From assembly GCA_028823235.1 (NCBI GenBank), contig JAPKBW010000005.1, positions 1 through 64,000 of the forward strand: a DNA stretch of 64,000 bases, read 5' to 3'. The number at the start of each line of letters is the position of its first letter. The stretch's first letter is position 1. A program made the translations under genes and the position numbers. Shown here piece by piece: positions 43,742-53,466 of the stretch. The notes under the pieces are model-generated. The model was not told the origin of the DNA. It saw only the letters and a list, made by a program, of their open reading frames with translations, and searched no databases. The stretch comes from Longimicrobiales bacterium. GTDB lineage: Bacteria; Gemmatimonadota; Gemmatimonadetes; Longimicrobiales; Gaopeijiaceae.

Positions 43742-43972
43742 CTACCCCGCGGTCGCGTCCGGCGAGCTCTGGATCGCTGCAACGGTGAAGCCAGCCGCGA
43801 CTGACAATACAGCGCTGTAGAAGCCCCGGCCCAGGAGCATCGGCGCCGCCTTGATGGGCTCATCCATGGTGATGATATCGGGAAACGCCTCGGCGAGACC
43901 GTAGTTCCCCCCGTTACAGAGAACACCCCAGAAGACCGTGCCGGCCATGACTGCTCCGATCGTCTTACCCAT
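43742..43972 (-). CDS. Small two-helix membrane protein
   Basis: A 76-residue protein with two hydrophobic segments (IGAVMAGTVFWGVLCNGGNYG and GRGFYSAVLSVAAGFTVAAI) joined by a short acidic loop, PDIITMDEPIKAA. The start is set by GGAGAG 8 bases before the ATG at 43972; an upstream start at 44083 would add 37 polar residues of uncertain origin. No family is recognised. It has no obvious operon partner. Confidence 0.6.
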   Translation of the reverse strand: MGKTIGAVMAGTVFWGVLCNGGNYGLAEAFPDIITMDEPIKAAPMLLGRGFYSAVLSVAAGFTVAAIQSSPDATAG

Positions 43973-44230
43973 CCTGTTCTCTCCAACTGCGGAGCCCTTG
44001 GGTCCGCGGACGGCTTCTGCAGCCAAGCCTCCTCCGTCGTTGAACGCCTTCAGAGCCCGACCAAGTTCGCGGTCATGCGGCACCTGAAGGTCCTCCCGGA
44101 AACCGGCCGGGTCGTCGCTATCCGAGCCAGGATTTCCGTTCCGGACTAGCTGCTGAGTTTGACGCGCTGAGCATGCATGGAATACCGTGGCTCTCCACTG
44201 ATACAGCGGGACAAGCCCGCGGAGAGGATC

Positions 44231-45922
44231 ATGGACACGTCGGGAAAAACGACCCGCGCTGTCGGACCCTTGGGCGATTCGCGTTGCCTGGGGCTCTGTC
44301 TGGGCATCGCCCTTAGCTCGGCCTGCTCAGATTATCGAGAACCCGTCGACTTGATTCTGACCGGCGGCTACGTGGCGGTCGTAGACGACTCGTTCTATGT
44401 GGCGGAGACGGTTGTCATCCGCGATGGCCGGGTGCTCGCAGTTGGTGGGAACGAACTCACCAACACGTACGTAGCCGAACGCACGGTAGAGCTGCTCGGA
44501 CGGCTCGTTGTCCCCGGCTTCAACGACTCCCATACCCACATTCGAGGCAGCGCACCTAGACATATCGACCTCGGTGGTGTCGAGTCCATTGCAGCCATCC
44601 AGTCGCTGATCAGGGCAAAAGCCACCGAACTCGGTGAGGGAGAGTGGATCACTGGCTATGGATGGAGCGAGGATGAATTGGTTGAGGACCGGCGACCTCT
44701 GCGAGGGGACCTCGATGCGGCGGCACCCGCAAACCCGGTCATCCTCACCCGGGCTGGTGGTCACAGCGGCGTCGCGAATTCTCTCGCCCTGTCTCTCGCG
44801 GATATCGACGACAGCACGCCTCAGCCTGAAGGCGGAGTCATCGAGCTCGGCGACGACGGACGACTCAACGGTGTCATTCGAGAGCGGCATGGACTGGTCA
44901 GCCGCCACGTACCCGATGCGACGCCCGAGGAGATTCGTGCGAGCCAGATCGAGATGCTGAGGAACCAACTTGAGCTCGGGATCACGAGTTTCATTCAGGC
45001 CGGAGAAACGCCCAAGGGATACGCGCGGTGGAAAAGCATCTACGACGAGGTCGGAGAAGGACTCCCGCGTGCTACCGTTCAGATTCGATGGAGCAGTGCT
45101 GCCCGCCTCGCAGAGTTCGGTCAGATCACCGGAGACGGCAACGATCGCCTTCGCGTAGGCGCTATCAAAGTGCTCGTCGACGGTGGATTCACGGGACCCG
45201 CAGCATACACCCTTGAGCCCTACAAAGGAGAGTCGGAATACCGCGGTCTGCTCAATGTGCCGGAGAGCGAGTTACGGGCGTTGATCAGCGAAGCGCATGC
45301 CCTCGGCTGGCAGCTTGGATTCCATGCAATCGGAGATGCGGCGATTGAGCTCACCGTCGATGCCCTTACCGACGCACTCGACGAGAACCCTCGCACAGAC
45401 CATCGGCACTACCTGAATCACTTCACCGTGCCGCCACCCGTTGAGACCCTGGACCTCATGGCTCAGTACAACATTGCCATCGCCCAGCAACCGAACTTCA
45501 CCTACACGCTGGAGGGCCGGTACGTCGCGAACCTCGACGGCGACCGCCTGGCCCACAACAACCCGGTCCGCGGCCCCATGGACCATGGCATCTTCATGGC
45601 CTTGGGAAGTGACATTCTCCCGATCGATCCGCTTGTCGGCCTTTACGCGGCGGTGACACGAAAGGGAATGTCCGGCGAGGTGTTCGGTCCGGAGGAGGCG
45701 ATCAGCATCGAGGATGCCATCCGAGGGTATACCGCGAACGGAGCCTGGCTGACCTTCGAGGAGGAATCCAAGGGCACTCTCGAGCCCGGGATGCTCGCCG
45801 ATGTCGTCGTGCTTTCGGAGAATCTTCTCACCCTCGATCCGGAGAACATCATGGAGGTCGAAGTAGACATGACCATCGTAGGAGGTCGAGTCCTGTTCGA
45901 GAGGCCGGACGGCAACCAGTGA
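44231..45922 (+). CDS. Amidohydrolase family lipoprotein (YtcJ-like)
   Basis: A 563-residue exported amidohydrolase. The N-terminus holds a lipobox, LALSSAC-like (IALSSAC), after a hydrophobic stretch. The amidohydrolase signature is complete: VVPGFNDSHTHI (metal His-x-His), LTRAGGHSGVANSLAL, IKVLVDGGFTG (metal lysine region), LGFHAIGDAAI, RHYLNHFTV and FMALGSDILPIDPL (catalytic Asp). ENVVILSENLL-type ends and GGRVLFERP finish the small beta-domain. YtcJ-like enzymes hydrolyse N-acyl or imide bonds. GGAGAGG precedes the ATG. Its last 4 bases overlap the CRTAC1 lipoprotein start. Confidence 0.87.
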   Translation: MDTSGKTTRAVGPLGDSRCLGLCLGIALSSACSDYREPVDLILTGGYVAVVDDSFYVAETVVIRDGRVLAVGGNELTNTYVAERTVELLGRLVVPGFNDSHTHIRGSAPRHIDLGGVESIAAIQSLIRAKATELGEGEWITGYGWSEDELVEDRRPLRGDLDAAAPANPVILTRAGGHSGVANSLALSLADIDDSTPQPEGGVIELGDDGRLNGVIRERHGLVSRHVPDATPEEIRASQIEMLRNQLELGITSFIQAGETPKGYARWKSIYDEVGEGLPRATVQIRWSSAARLAEFGQITGDGNDRLRVGAIKVLVDGGFTGPAAYTLEPYKGESEYRGLLNVPESELRALISEAHALGWQLGFHAIGDAAIELTVDALTDALDENPRTDHRHYLNHFTVPPPVETLDLMAQYNIAIAQQPNFTYTLEGRYVANLDGDRLAHNNPVRGPMDHGIFMALGSDILPIDPLVGLYAAVTRKGMSGEVFGPEEAISIEDAIRGYTANGAWLTFEEESKGTLEPGMLADVVVLSENLLTLDPENIMEVEVDMTIVGGRVLFERPDGNQ

Positions 45923-47424
45923 CGACTTCTCGACTGCTTCTGCTCAGCGTGCTTATGACCGCGTGCGGCGGGGACCGAGAGCCTGAGCCGCTTCACTTTG
46001 CGCTTGTTCAGCCAGCGCTCTTCGAAGCAGGCGGTGCCCTGACTGACGCGTGGGCCGACATCGATCTGGACAACGACCCAGATCGTTTCGTCGGCTTCAA
46101 CGACGCTCCGAGCCGACTCTACCGGAACGACATGATCGGCGGGTTTGCGGATATCGCACCCGAGATCGGACTCGCGATCGACCGCTCGATCCGCACATCG
46201 GCGTGGGGGGACTTTGATGCCGACGGGGATCCAGACCTGCTTCTCGGTTTTGCAGGAGACGCGCCGGTGACGGCCCTCTATCGCAACGACCGCGACGATG
46301 GATTCGTGAACGTGGCGTCCGAAGTGGGACTTGAGCTTGAAGAAGGCACGACGCGCCAGGCTTCCTGGATCGACTTCGATGAAGATGGAGACCTGGATCT
46401 GTTCCTTGGCATGCGTGATCGGGAGAACCATCTGTTCGAGAACAGAGGTGGCGACGGATTCCTGGATGTCGCCGAGGCAGTGGGCGTGGCGGACACTCGA
46501 CGCACGGTGGGGGCGGTCTGGTTCGATACGGGTGGCGGACGACTCGACCTCATGGTCGCAAACATGAACGGCGACGCAAACGCTCTGTACTTCCAGACTG
46601 AGGATGGCTTTGTGGAGGCGCTTCATCTGTCCGGCCTGCGGGAAGGAGGGAGGGCCCTGGGCGACGAAGCTCAAGGGTCGGTTCGTCCCTGTGTCGTCGA
46701 CTTCGACGGGGACGGCGAGCTCGATCTCTTCTTTGCGAACTATGGCCCGAACGGGCTTCTCGTCCTCCAGACCGATGGGACCTGGCTGAACGTGGCTCCC
46801 CGCTTCGGCCTCGCGATCGACTCTCGGTACGACACCTGTGCCTGGGGCGATTTCGACAACGACGGCTCGATCGACCTTTATGTGAACGGCACGGTAGGCG
46901 TGGAGCACTATCGGGACTGGCTCATGCGCAGGAACGACGGAGAAGCGTTCGTCGACGTCACTCCCCCGGAGATCCTAAACCTGAACGCGAGTCACGGGGC
47001 GACCTGGGTAGACTACGACCTCGATGGTGATCTCGACCTCGCACTCGCCGGAGCGGCCGAAGATGGAATGCATCACTTGGTCCAGAATTTGCTGCGGCCC
47101 GAATACTCCTGGCACTCGCTCAAGGTGCGGATTCTCGACGGTGATGGGCACGCGACCCGCGCCGGATCAGAGGTTCGGCTCTATGCGGCCGGGTCCGATC
47201 GCGTGCTAGGCACGCGTATCATGGACACCGGCTCGGGCTATGACTCGCAGTCCGATCTTCCGGTTCATTTCGGCGTTCCGGGCGGCCAGCCTGTCGATGT
47301 CGAGATCACGATTCTCGTTGCCGGACAACGGCGCTCGATTCGACTCGAGGGCATCGATCCACGTGACTTCAGAGGCGTTCCACTTTCCATCAAGATCGGT
47401 CCGAACGGTGTGATCAGCCCGTAG
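45919..47424 (+). CDS. CRTAC1-type FG-GAP/VCBS repeat lipoprotein
   Basis: A 501-residue exported protein starting at a GTG that overlaps the amidohydrolase stop (GTGA). A short hydrophobic signal and LMTAC lipobox are followed by repeated calcium-binding loops of the D-x-D-x-D-x-D type (DIDLDNDPDRFVG, DFDADGDPDLLLG, DFDEDGDLDLFLG, DFDGDGELDLFFA, DYDLDGDLDLALA). These build an integrin-like beta-propeller. The C-terminal ASPIC/UnbV-type domain (DGHATRAGSEVRLY, SDLPVHFGVPG) completes the CRTAC1 layout. Function unknown, probably surface binding; its partner is the amidohydrolase. Confidence 0.88.
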   Translation: MTTSRLLLLSVLMTACGGDREPEPLHFALVQPALFEAGGALTDAWADIDLDNDPDRFVGFNDAPSRLYRNDMIGGFADIAPEIGLAIDRSIRTSAWGDFDADGDPDLLLGFAGDAPVTALYRNDRDDGFVNVASEVGLELEEGTTRQASWIDFDEDGDLDLFLGMRDRENHLFENRGGDGFLDVAEAVGVADTRRTVGAVWFDTGGGRLDLMVANMNGDANALYFQTEDGFVEALHLSGLREGGRALGDEAQGSVRPCVVDFDGDGELDLFFANYGPNGLLVLQTDGTWLNVAPRFGLAIDSRYDTCAWGDFDNDGSIDLYVNGTVGVEHYRDWLMRRNDGEAFVDVTPPEILNLNASHGATWVDYDLDGDLDLALAGAAEDGMHHLVQNLLRPEYSWHSLKVRILDGDGHATRAGSEVRLYAAGSDRVLGTRIMDTGSGYDSQSDLPVHFGVPGGQPVDVEITILVAGQRRSIRLEGIDPRDFRGVPLSIKIGPNGVISP

Positions 47425-47752
47425 GCGATCACGACGCAGGGTAATCGACTTCCCGCGGCACTAGGCCTAAAAGGATCCCGTGACGCTCATGTGCCTCAGC
47501 CTAGCGGCACCGGAGTTCTCTCCCGTGTTCATGAAGAGAGCGGCCAGTCGACCCAAGGGAGTCGGAGGACCTGGCTCCGCGGTACCTACCCAACCGTGTC
47601 GGGCGAGTGAGAGCGCCCTGGGTGCGCTCGAGTCCTGGGGGAGGCCACCGCAGACCAGAACTCACGGCATCCGCAGAGGAGCCCGACAGACCTTTCGATA
47701 CCTAGTCGTTCACTTCCATCCCCACTCCAGATCTCCACCTCTGTAGTCGGCT
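47425..47752. other. Intergenic stretch, no gene identified
   Basis: About 328 bases between the CRTAC1 and AddA-like genes, which converge here. A minus-strand frame without a start includes GRLAALFMNTGENSGAARLR and ends in SVTGSF. I do not trust it, because composition and length are within what GC-rich DNA gives by chance. No tRNA-like or long hairpin structure was seen. Confidence 0.3.
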
Positions 47753-50700
47753 CTACCAGCTGTCGGTACGCCCCTGTGCCGTATAGAACAGTACCCGTTC
47801 CTTGACCGGCTCCCCTGTGAGTCGCGTCCACGCCTCCGCGTACAAGTCCACCTGTCGCCGGTACGACTCCGTCCGTGACGCAAAGTCAGGGTCAGTACCG
47901 ACATCTGTCTTGTAGTCCGCGATCACCCAGCCACCGCGCTCGCGGAACGCGAGGTCAACGACCCCCTCCAGCACCACCACATGGTCGCCCTCGGCCGGCA
48001 ACTCATCTGCCCTGGCCTCTTCGGCCAGCAGCTCTTCGCCGTCCTCGAGCCCCCCCTCGGTTGAGCGGCCCTGCTCGTGTGTGGATTCAGTCGGCGCCGC
48101 GAACATGTCCAACTGACGCCTACCCAGGCCTCCTCCACCGGCTGTCCCAGGCACGTGTCGCATCACCTGAGACGGCCGATCGACAGAGATGCCCGGTACG
48201 GCAAAGGCAACCTCGACCAGCTTGCGATCCGCCGATTCCGAACGGGCCCACAGCTTCGAAGCACGGACCGTCTGCACGAGGTCCAACAACTCCTTAAGCT
48301 CGATTGGCTCGCCGTGGTCGTCGAGCGGCCTTTGATGCTCCACTAGCAAATCTCGACACGCGGCGCGCAGTGCAGGGTCACCGGGGTCCGTTGCGGTAAC
48401 AGCTAAGGCTCCGTGCACTGCAGACCCCCATGCGAATCCCCTGTAGTCACGAGAACGCGGGGCGCCGCTGGCCTCCGGAGTGTCCCCTTTCGAGGAAGCC
48501 GTGCCACCCGATTTCGCCAGATGGGTAACCGTGGTGTGCTCGTGCGTCGGAGTTCGTCTGGATTCCAACCGTTGCGTCGCCGCGGAAACCGCTTGTTCGA
48601 CCGCGGTCGGATCCAGTTGGACTTCCTCTCGCTCCGGGGGAGGCTTCGGGGTCAGCTCCAGCCGCACGGCGTTGTCCAGAAGCCAGGGGTCCAGAGCGGC
48701 CCACACCGACCTGCCCTTCCCGTCCGGCCACTGTCCGATCACCAGCTCTTCTCGGGCGCGTGTGACCGCGACATACAGGAGACGAACCTCTTCCGCTCGC
48801 TCGAACGCAGCCTCGGTCGCTTCGAAACCAGACCAGCCCAACGGACGCGCCAAGTCGCGCGACCTAAACGCACCGCCCGACTCCGATACGCGGAGAAATC
48901 CTTCAGCAACGCCCGCCACGGACCGAGCCATGTGCTCATCGGGCGGGAAGATCCTTCGCTCGGTCGGATTCGCGAGAATCACGACCGTCCCCTCGAGCCC
49001 CTTGGCCTGGTGAAGATTCATGAGCCGTACTGCATCAAGCCGCCCCGGCTCGAGAGGGGCTTCGGCCTCCTTCAGTTCGAGCGCAGCGCGAAGGGCCGAG
49101 AGAGCTCCGGGCAGGGATGTATCTCCTGCGAACGCCGCCGCTCGGACAGCGTCCAGCGCATATAGAAGAGCGCCCGCACGCAGAGAGCCTAGCTCACCGG
49201 CCGCAGCGAAAGGCAACAGACCCAGCTCGCTCACCAGCCTGCCGACGAAGACGTCGGCTGGATCGGACACTGATGCACGCCACCAGGCATGAAGCGTTTT
49301 CAAGGCCTCGACCACCTCCGGATATCCCTTTTCCCCAGGCCTCATAACGTCAAAATTCCCATCATCGAGTCGATGGGCCACAAGCTTTTCGTAGTCGAGG
49401 CCAAAGAAGAGACCAACGAGTGCCGACACGACCTTCACTGGGTTGGTCGGGTCGATCATGCACTCGAGCAGTACTGCCAGCTCGTGAATCTCAGCTTCGA
49501 CGCCGATTCCTGCCCCCGTGACCTGCACCGGCAGATCGCGCGCCTCGAGCTCACGGGCATACACATCCAGATTCCCTCGCTGCCGCGTGAGAATCAGGAA
49601 GTCCGCAGGCCGACGTTCACCGGCCTCAACCCTGTCCCGAATCCAACTCGCGATCCGCCGCGCGTCGTCCGTCGCCGCAGAGAACTTGTTTTTCTGCTCC
49701 GGATCGATGGCATATGTGAAGACGCCCTCGCACGGAACAGGCCCGTCGGGTGGGCGTGTGTCGAGTCGTTCGAAGGCTGCCTGAACCTCGGTCGCTTTCG
49801 TTGGGAAAAAGTCGGCGCCCCGAAACAGGCCATTTACCAAGTCGCCGATCGGCGGGCGGGAGCGAAAGTTCGTCGACAAGGTCAGGACTTCGCCGAAGTC
49901 CTCGAACCGATCCCGAACGAATCCGTAGAGCTGAATGTCGGCGCGCCTGAAGCGATAGATACTCTGTTTTGGATCTCCGACCACGAACAACGCACCCGGG
50001 CGGGGACGCTGGATACGCCAGTCTGCCGCCTCATCGCTGCCCCCCCCTTCTTCAGCGCTCCCTTCGGAACCCGCATCCGGGTCCGCCGAGAGCAACATCA
50101 TGATCTCGGCCTGAAGCGGGTCCGTGTCCTGAAACTCATCAACGAGGAGCCTGCGATATCGTCCCCCCAGCTGAGTCCTGACCCGAGAATTCTCTCGCAG
50201 CAACCGAGCAGCGAGCACGAGGAGGTCCTGGAAATCGAGTTTTCCTATTCGGAGTCTGTGATCTGCAAAAGCGTCAGCTGCTGACTCGCATAGACGAAGC
50301 GCCAGCGCATACCGATGCGCGTACCACCGATCTACCAGTCGCCGGGCCGGCGTATCCCCGACGGCAAAGGCGTTCACATCTTCAGCCAGCGATCGAGTGA
50401 GCTCCTTCTCGCGCCAACGATTGAAGGTCGTCTTGTGCGGCGGCGGCGACTTGCAGAGAACGGCCAGTGCCTCGAGCAGGTCGGCCGGCTGCTTCCATGC
50501 CGTGATCTCACGCTCGAAGTGGAGTCGCCGAAGCTTCTTCTGCAGCGAATCCCATCCCTTCGCGGGGGGCATGTCGTCCATCAACTCCCAAGCGCGACTC
50601 ACGAGGTCGTCGAGTTTCTCGCGAACAGGTCCGATGTCGCCGCTGACGGGCACGGTAACGGACTCGGCTGGGAAGTCGACATCCGGGTTCTCGACCAAGG

Positions 50701-51262
50701 TGTGGAACAGCCGATCCAGGCGGGCTGGGCGCAGACCCGCCGCTGACAATTCCTCTAGGATCGGATCACTGTCCCTCGCCAGACGCTCGAGGTAGGACTC
50801 CCAGAAGATCCGCCGAAGCACGGCTCGCTCCTCGACCGGCAGCTCCTCGAATCCGGGATCCAGTCCCACGTCGAGCGGGTGCTCTCTCAGCAGGCGTCCA
50901 CAAAACGAGTGGATCGTGCCAATGAATGCCCGGTCGATCTCGTCGAGGGCCTGACCCAGCCGATCCGTCTCGAGTTCGTCAGCGTCAGGGTCGGCACGGG
51001 CTTCCCGCAATCTGGCCTCGAGGACCGCCTGGAAGCGTTCGCGTAGTTCAGCTGCGGCCTTCCGCGTGAATGTGACCGCAGCGATCTCCTCGACGGTCGC
51101 CGTGCCCGTGCGGATGAGCGCGACGAGTCGCCCAACGAGCGCAGTCGTCTTTCCCGACCCCGCACCCGCCTCGACGAGGAGGTTGGTATCGAGGTCAGAA
51201 GCGATGCGTTCGCGAGCGCCGTCGTCAGGAAGCGGCATTCGGATCACGGCAGATTCGGTCAC
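47753..51262 (-). CDS. addA: AddA-like UvrD/Rep helicase-nuclease
   Basis: An 1169-residue double-strand-break resection enzyme. SF1A helicase motifs occur in order: GAGSGKT (33-39), TFTRKAAAELRERF, LLVDEFQDTDPLQ, VGDPKQSIYRFRRAD, STNFRS, MNLHQAKGLEGTVV and LYVAVTRAREELV. The C-terminal 200 residues are a RecB-like PD-(D/E)xK nuclease: GSAVHGAL (His), EGVVDLAFRER (Asp) and VIADYKTD (the D-x-K pair). It would act with an AddB-type partner; one lies 8 kb away. I prefer the GTG at 51262; an ATG at 51238 is possible and one at 51430 would add 56 residues of doubtful origin. Confidence 0.88.
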   Translation of the reverse strand: MTESAVIRMPLPDDGARERIASDLDTNLLVEAGAGSGKTTALVGRLVALIRTGTATVEEIAAVTFTRKAAAELRERFQAVLEARLREARADPDADELETDRLGQALDEIDRAFIGTIHSFCGRLLREHPLDVGLDPGFEELPVEERAVLRRIFWESYLERLARDSDPILEELSAAGLRPARLDRLFHTLVENPDVDFPAESVTVPVSGDIGPVREKLDDLVSRAWELMDDMPPAKGWDSLQKKLRRLHFEREITAWKQPADLLEALAVLCKSPPPHKTTFNRWREKELTRSLAEDVNAFAVGDTPARRLVDRWYAHRYALALRLCESAADAFADHRLRIGKLDFQDLLVLAARLLRENSRVRTQLGGRYRRLLVDEFQDTDPLQAEIMMLLSADPDAGSEGSAEEGGGSDEAADWRIQRPRPGALFVVGDPKQSIYRFRRADIQLYGFVRDRFEDFGEVLTLSTNFRSRPPIGDLVNGLFRGADFFPTKATEVQAAFERLDTRPPDGPVPCEGVFTYAIDPEQKNKFSAATDDARRIASWIRDRVEAGERRPADFLILTRQRGNLDVYARELEARDLPVQVTGAGIGVEAEIHELAVLLECMIDPTNPVKVVSALVGLFFGLDYEKLVAHRLDDGNFDVMRPGEKGYPEVVEALKTLHAWWRASVSDPADVFVGRLVSELGLLPFAAAGELGSLRAGALLYALDAVRAAAFAGDTSLPGALSALRAALELKEAEAPLEPGRLDAVRLMNLHQAKGLEGTVVILANPTERRIFPPDEHMARSVAGVAEGFLRVSESGGAFRSRDLARPLGWSGFEATEAAFERAEEVRLLYVAVTRAREELVIGQWPDGKGRSVWAALDPWLLDNAVRLELTPKPPPEREEVQLDPTAVEQAVSAATQRLESRRTPTHEHTTVTHLAKSGGTASSKGDTPEASGAPRSRDYRGFAWGSAVHGALAVTATDPGDPALRAACRDLLVEHQRPLDDHGEPIELKELLDLVQTVRASKLWARSESADRKLVEVAFAVPGISVDRPSQVMRHVPGTAGGGGLGRRQLDMFAAPTESTHEQGRSTEGGLEDGEELLAEEARADELPAEGDHVVVLEGVVDLAFRERGGWVIADYKTDVGTDPDFASRTESYRRQVDLYAEAWTRLTGEPVKERVLFYTAQGRTDSW

Positions 51263-51514
51263 GCCGCCAATCTGCGTTGGAGAGTTCGTTGAGGGAAGGT
51301 GTTCCACCACCGAAAACACCAGTCCCGGAAGCGAACAGTCCACGGTATCCACACAAACGTCATCAAATTGAATACATGCCCCTAAACGGCTTGGTGACAG
51401 CTTTTTACGGCCTTTCACTAACCGTGGCATGCGGCGTACTCTTACAGAAAAGAACGACGGGCCCGTCGCGCAGCGAGTCGACGGGATGTGCCGACGAGGT
51501 TGAGATCATGACGT

Positions 51515-51990
51515 GTGGACCCCGACCATCACCGGCCGCTCCACGCGCACGAGCACCCATTCTTCTAAATCCTTGTTCACGGGACTTTCCGAGAAGACTA
51601 CGAGCAAGGGACGAGGCCGTGCGCCTCCACTTCCCTCATTTTCTAGCCCGATTTTCTATCCCGAGCATGAGTTACCCAAAGAAGCCTTTGTCGCTGACTG
51701 GCTCCGACAGATGCATGCCGAGCGCATGTCCTATGGCGCTGGATACACGGAAATCATGACGGGACGCCTCAATCTCTTCATGATGCGGCTCAATACCTCG
51801 TTTCTCACCCAAGAGCTGGAGATCGAGGCCAAAGAGATCGTCCTCGAGATGCGTGCCTACGTTGCCTCCTCCGAGCACCTCCGCTCAGAGGCGGCCGCCC
51901 CACCGTGGCTTGAGAGCCTTCACGAAATCCTTCACGAGAATTGTTGTGATCCGATTCACGTCTCTGATCAGGCGAACGAAGCGGGCGGGC
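51515..51990 (+). pseudogene. AraC-family transcription regulator, decayed
   Basis: Reading across frames gives a cupin-like sensor, DPDHHRPLHAHEHPFF then ILVHGTFREDYEQGTRP then SLIF, and a C-terminal part YPEHELPKEAF to PWLESLHEILHENCCDPIHVSD, which is the start of an AraC helix-turn-helix. Lesions are a TAA at 51566-51568, a 13-base tandem duplication (51638-51650 and 51651-51663) that shifts the frame and adds a TAG, and loss of the second HTH half after NEAG near 51985, where the sequence runs into the aldo/keto reductase gene. It cannot bind DNA normally. Confidence 0.8.
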
Positions 51991-51996
51991 GACCAG

Positions 51997-53055
51997 CTAG
52001 CCGACCCAGTAATCCTCTTTCTTGTTCAGATCGTATTTCATGATCCGGCCATGAGGCCCGTTGCGATCACGTTCGAGTTCGAAGACGTCGCCGAGGGGAC
52101 CCGGCGCGGCGTCCACGAGCAAGCGGAGTCGCTCATGATCTTCGGCCGCGAGCTCACACGACAAAGCGGCGGCGTTTCGAGCCATCTGCCCGAACCGCGT
52201 CGCCCCGGTGATGACTGCCGCCACCATGGGCTGATCCAGAACAAACCGGACCGCCACCGCCGATGCCTCGACCCCATGTGACGTTCCGATAGCCTCCAGC
52301 TCGGCGAGCAGCGCTTGGTAGGCCGCCCACCCCCCGAACTCGTCGATGATGAGACGGTACTTCGTCAGAGATCGATTCTCGTGCTCATTGGGCGCCGAAG
52401 ACGCCGTCCAGCGATCTGTGAGAAACCCTCCGGCGAGTGTCCCGAAACAGATCAGTCGTGTCTGGCCGTTTCGGCACCAGTCCGCGAGCCCGTGCTCGGG
52501 GCGCCGATCGAGCGCTGAATACTGGACCTGATTCGAAACGACCGAGACCCCCGCGTCGACGATGCGTTGAATACGAGGTGCGTCGAGGTTCGTCACTCCG
52601 ATATGTCGAATCTTACCAGCCGTCTGCAAGTCGGCGAGCCATAGCGCGGCATCCTCCATGCCGGGCACGTCGTCCCGCCACCAGTAGTACTGGACGAGAT
52701 CGAGGCACTCGACTCCAAGTCGAGTCAGAGACCGGTGGATGATCCCTTCCACGTACGCCCGGTCCACGCTCTCGAGGTCGGCATAGTCCGGAACGAACTT
52801 CGTGTGAATCTGAATCGGCGCGGCGATCGCCGTCGAATTCCAGCGCGTGAGAAACCGACCGCACAGCTCCTCAACTCCGGTATAGATGTCGGCACAATCG
52901 AAGGTGGTCATACCAGCTTCGGCAGACTCGATCAGAACTTCGACAGCGTCATCGAGTGCCGGCCCGGACATGCGGTGCCCTGCAGAGAATTGCCATCCCC
53001 CGTGGATCAGTCGGGAGATCGAATAACCTGGAGCGAGTTCAAATCGATCGCTCAC
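51997..53055 (-). CDS. Aldo/keto reductase
   Basis: A 352-residue TIM-barrel oxidoreductase. FDCADIYTGVEELCG carries the catalytic Asp-Tyr and the family spacing. HTKFVPDY supplies the Lys region, and YYWWRDD replaces the usual catalytic His region. IGVTNLDAPRI, NQVQYSALDRRPEHGLADWC and ITGATRFGQMARNAAAL (NADPH binding) complete it. The substrate is unknown, perhaps an aldose or a small carbonyl. The GTG start overlaps the stop of the small TIGR04076 gene (GTGA). Confidence 0.88.
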   Translation of the reverse strand: MSDRFELAPGYSISRLIHGGWQFSAGHRMSGPALDDAVEVLIESAEAGMTTFDCADIYTGVEELCGRFLTRWNSTAIAAPIQIHTKFVPDYADLESVDRAYVEGIIHRSLTRLGVECLDLVQYYWWRDDVPGMEDAALWLADLQTAGKIRHIGVTNLDAPRIQRIVDAGVSVVSNQVQYSALDRRPEHGLADWCRNGQTRLICFGTLAGGFLTDRWTASSAPNEHENRSLTKYRLIIDEFGGWAAYQALLAELEAIGTSHGVEASAVAVRFVLDQPMVAAVITGATRFGQMARNAAALSCELAAEDHERLRLLVDAAPGPLGDVFELERDRNGPHGRIMKYDLNKKEDYWVG

Positions 53056-53393
53056 GACGGGTCGAGCGGCACGAGCGTGATATCGGAGTGCCGAAACGTG
53101 GTCGTACCCGTGCGCGTGATCCTGAAGCGGGCCCCGCAGAGTGGATCCGGACAGGCAATTTCCATATCGGTGGTCATCCAGTCGTTCGGAGCGGTCTCTC
53201 GTTGCTTCGCGGGCAGGACCGGCAGAATCGCAGCGAGCGGATAGAGCGGGAACGTCTGTCCGGCTGGGAAGCTAAGGTTCTCCCCGGAAAGCTCGAAGTA
53301 GTCGCCCTCAGCGTGATTGCACACCATCGGGGCATTACTGCGTACGACCTCGACCCGCAGATCGTACAACTGGAACTCGTCTGAATGTGCCAC
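53052..53393 (-). CDS. TIGR04076 family protein
   Basis: A 113-residue protein with two Cys groups: MVCNHAEGDYFELSGENL and IACPDPLCGARFRITRTG. The spacing and the PAGQTFPLYPLAAILPVLPAKQRE core match the TIGR04076 family of small, uncharacterised, probably metal-binding proteins. I use the GTG at 53393 because sequence upstream looks non-coding and overlaps the antiporter region on the other strand. Coupled by GTGA to the aldo/keto reductase, so it may supply or regulate that enzyme. No function is established. Confidence 0.8.
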   Translation of the reverse strand: MAHSDEFQLYDLRVEVVRSNAPMVCNHAEGDYFELSGENLSFPAGQTFPLYPLAAILPVLPAKQRETAPNDWMTTDMEIACPDPLCGARFRITRTGTTTFRHSDITLVPLDPS

Positions 53394-53466
53394 GCGTGGC
53401 CTTCCGTTTTCGATGGGGGCGCCTGAGCCGTCTCGACGGATCCAGTTGAGGGAGTCCGTGCGATCA

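Noticed and set aside
47480-47746. An 88-codon plus-strand frame between the CRTAC1 and AddA genes
   Set aside because: Composition is typical of out-of-frame GC-rich DNA, with no homology I recognise and no good start.
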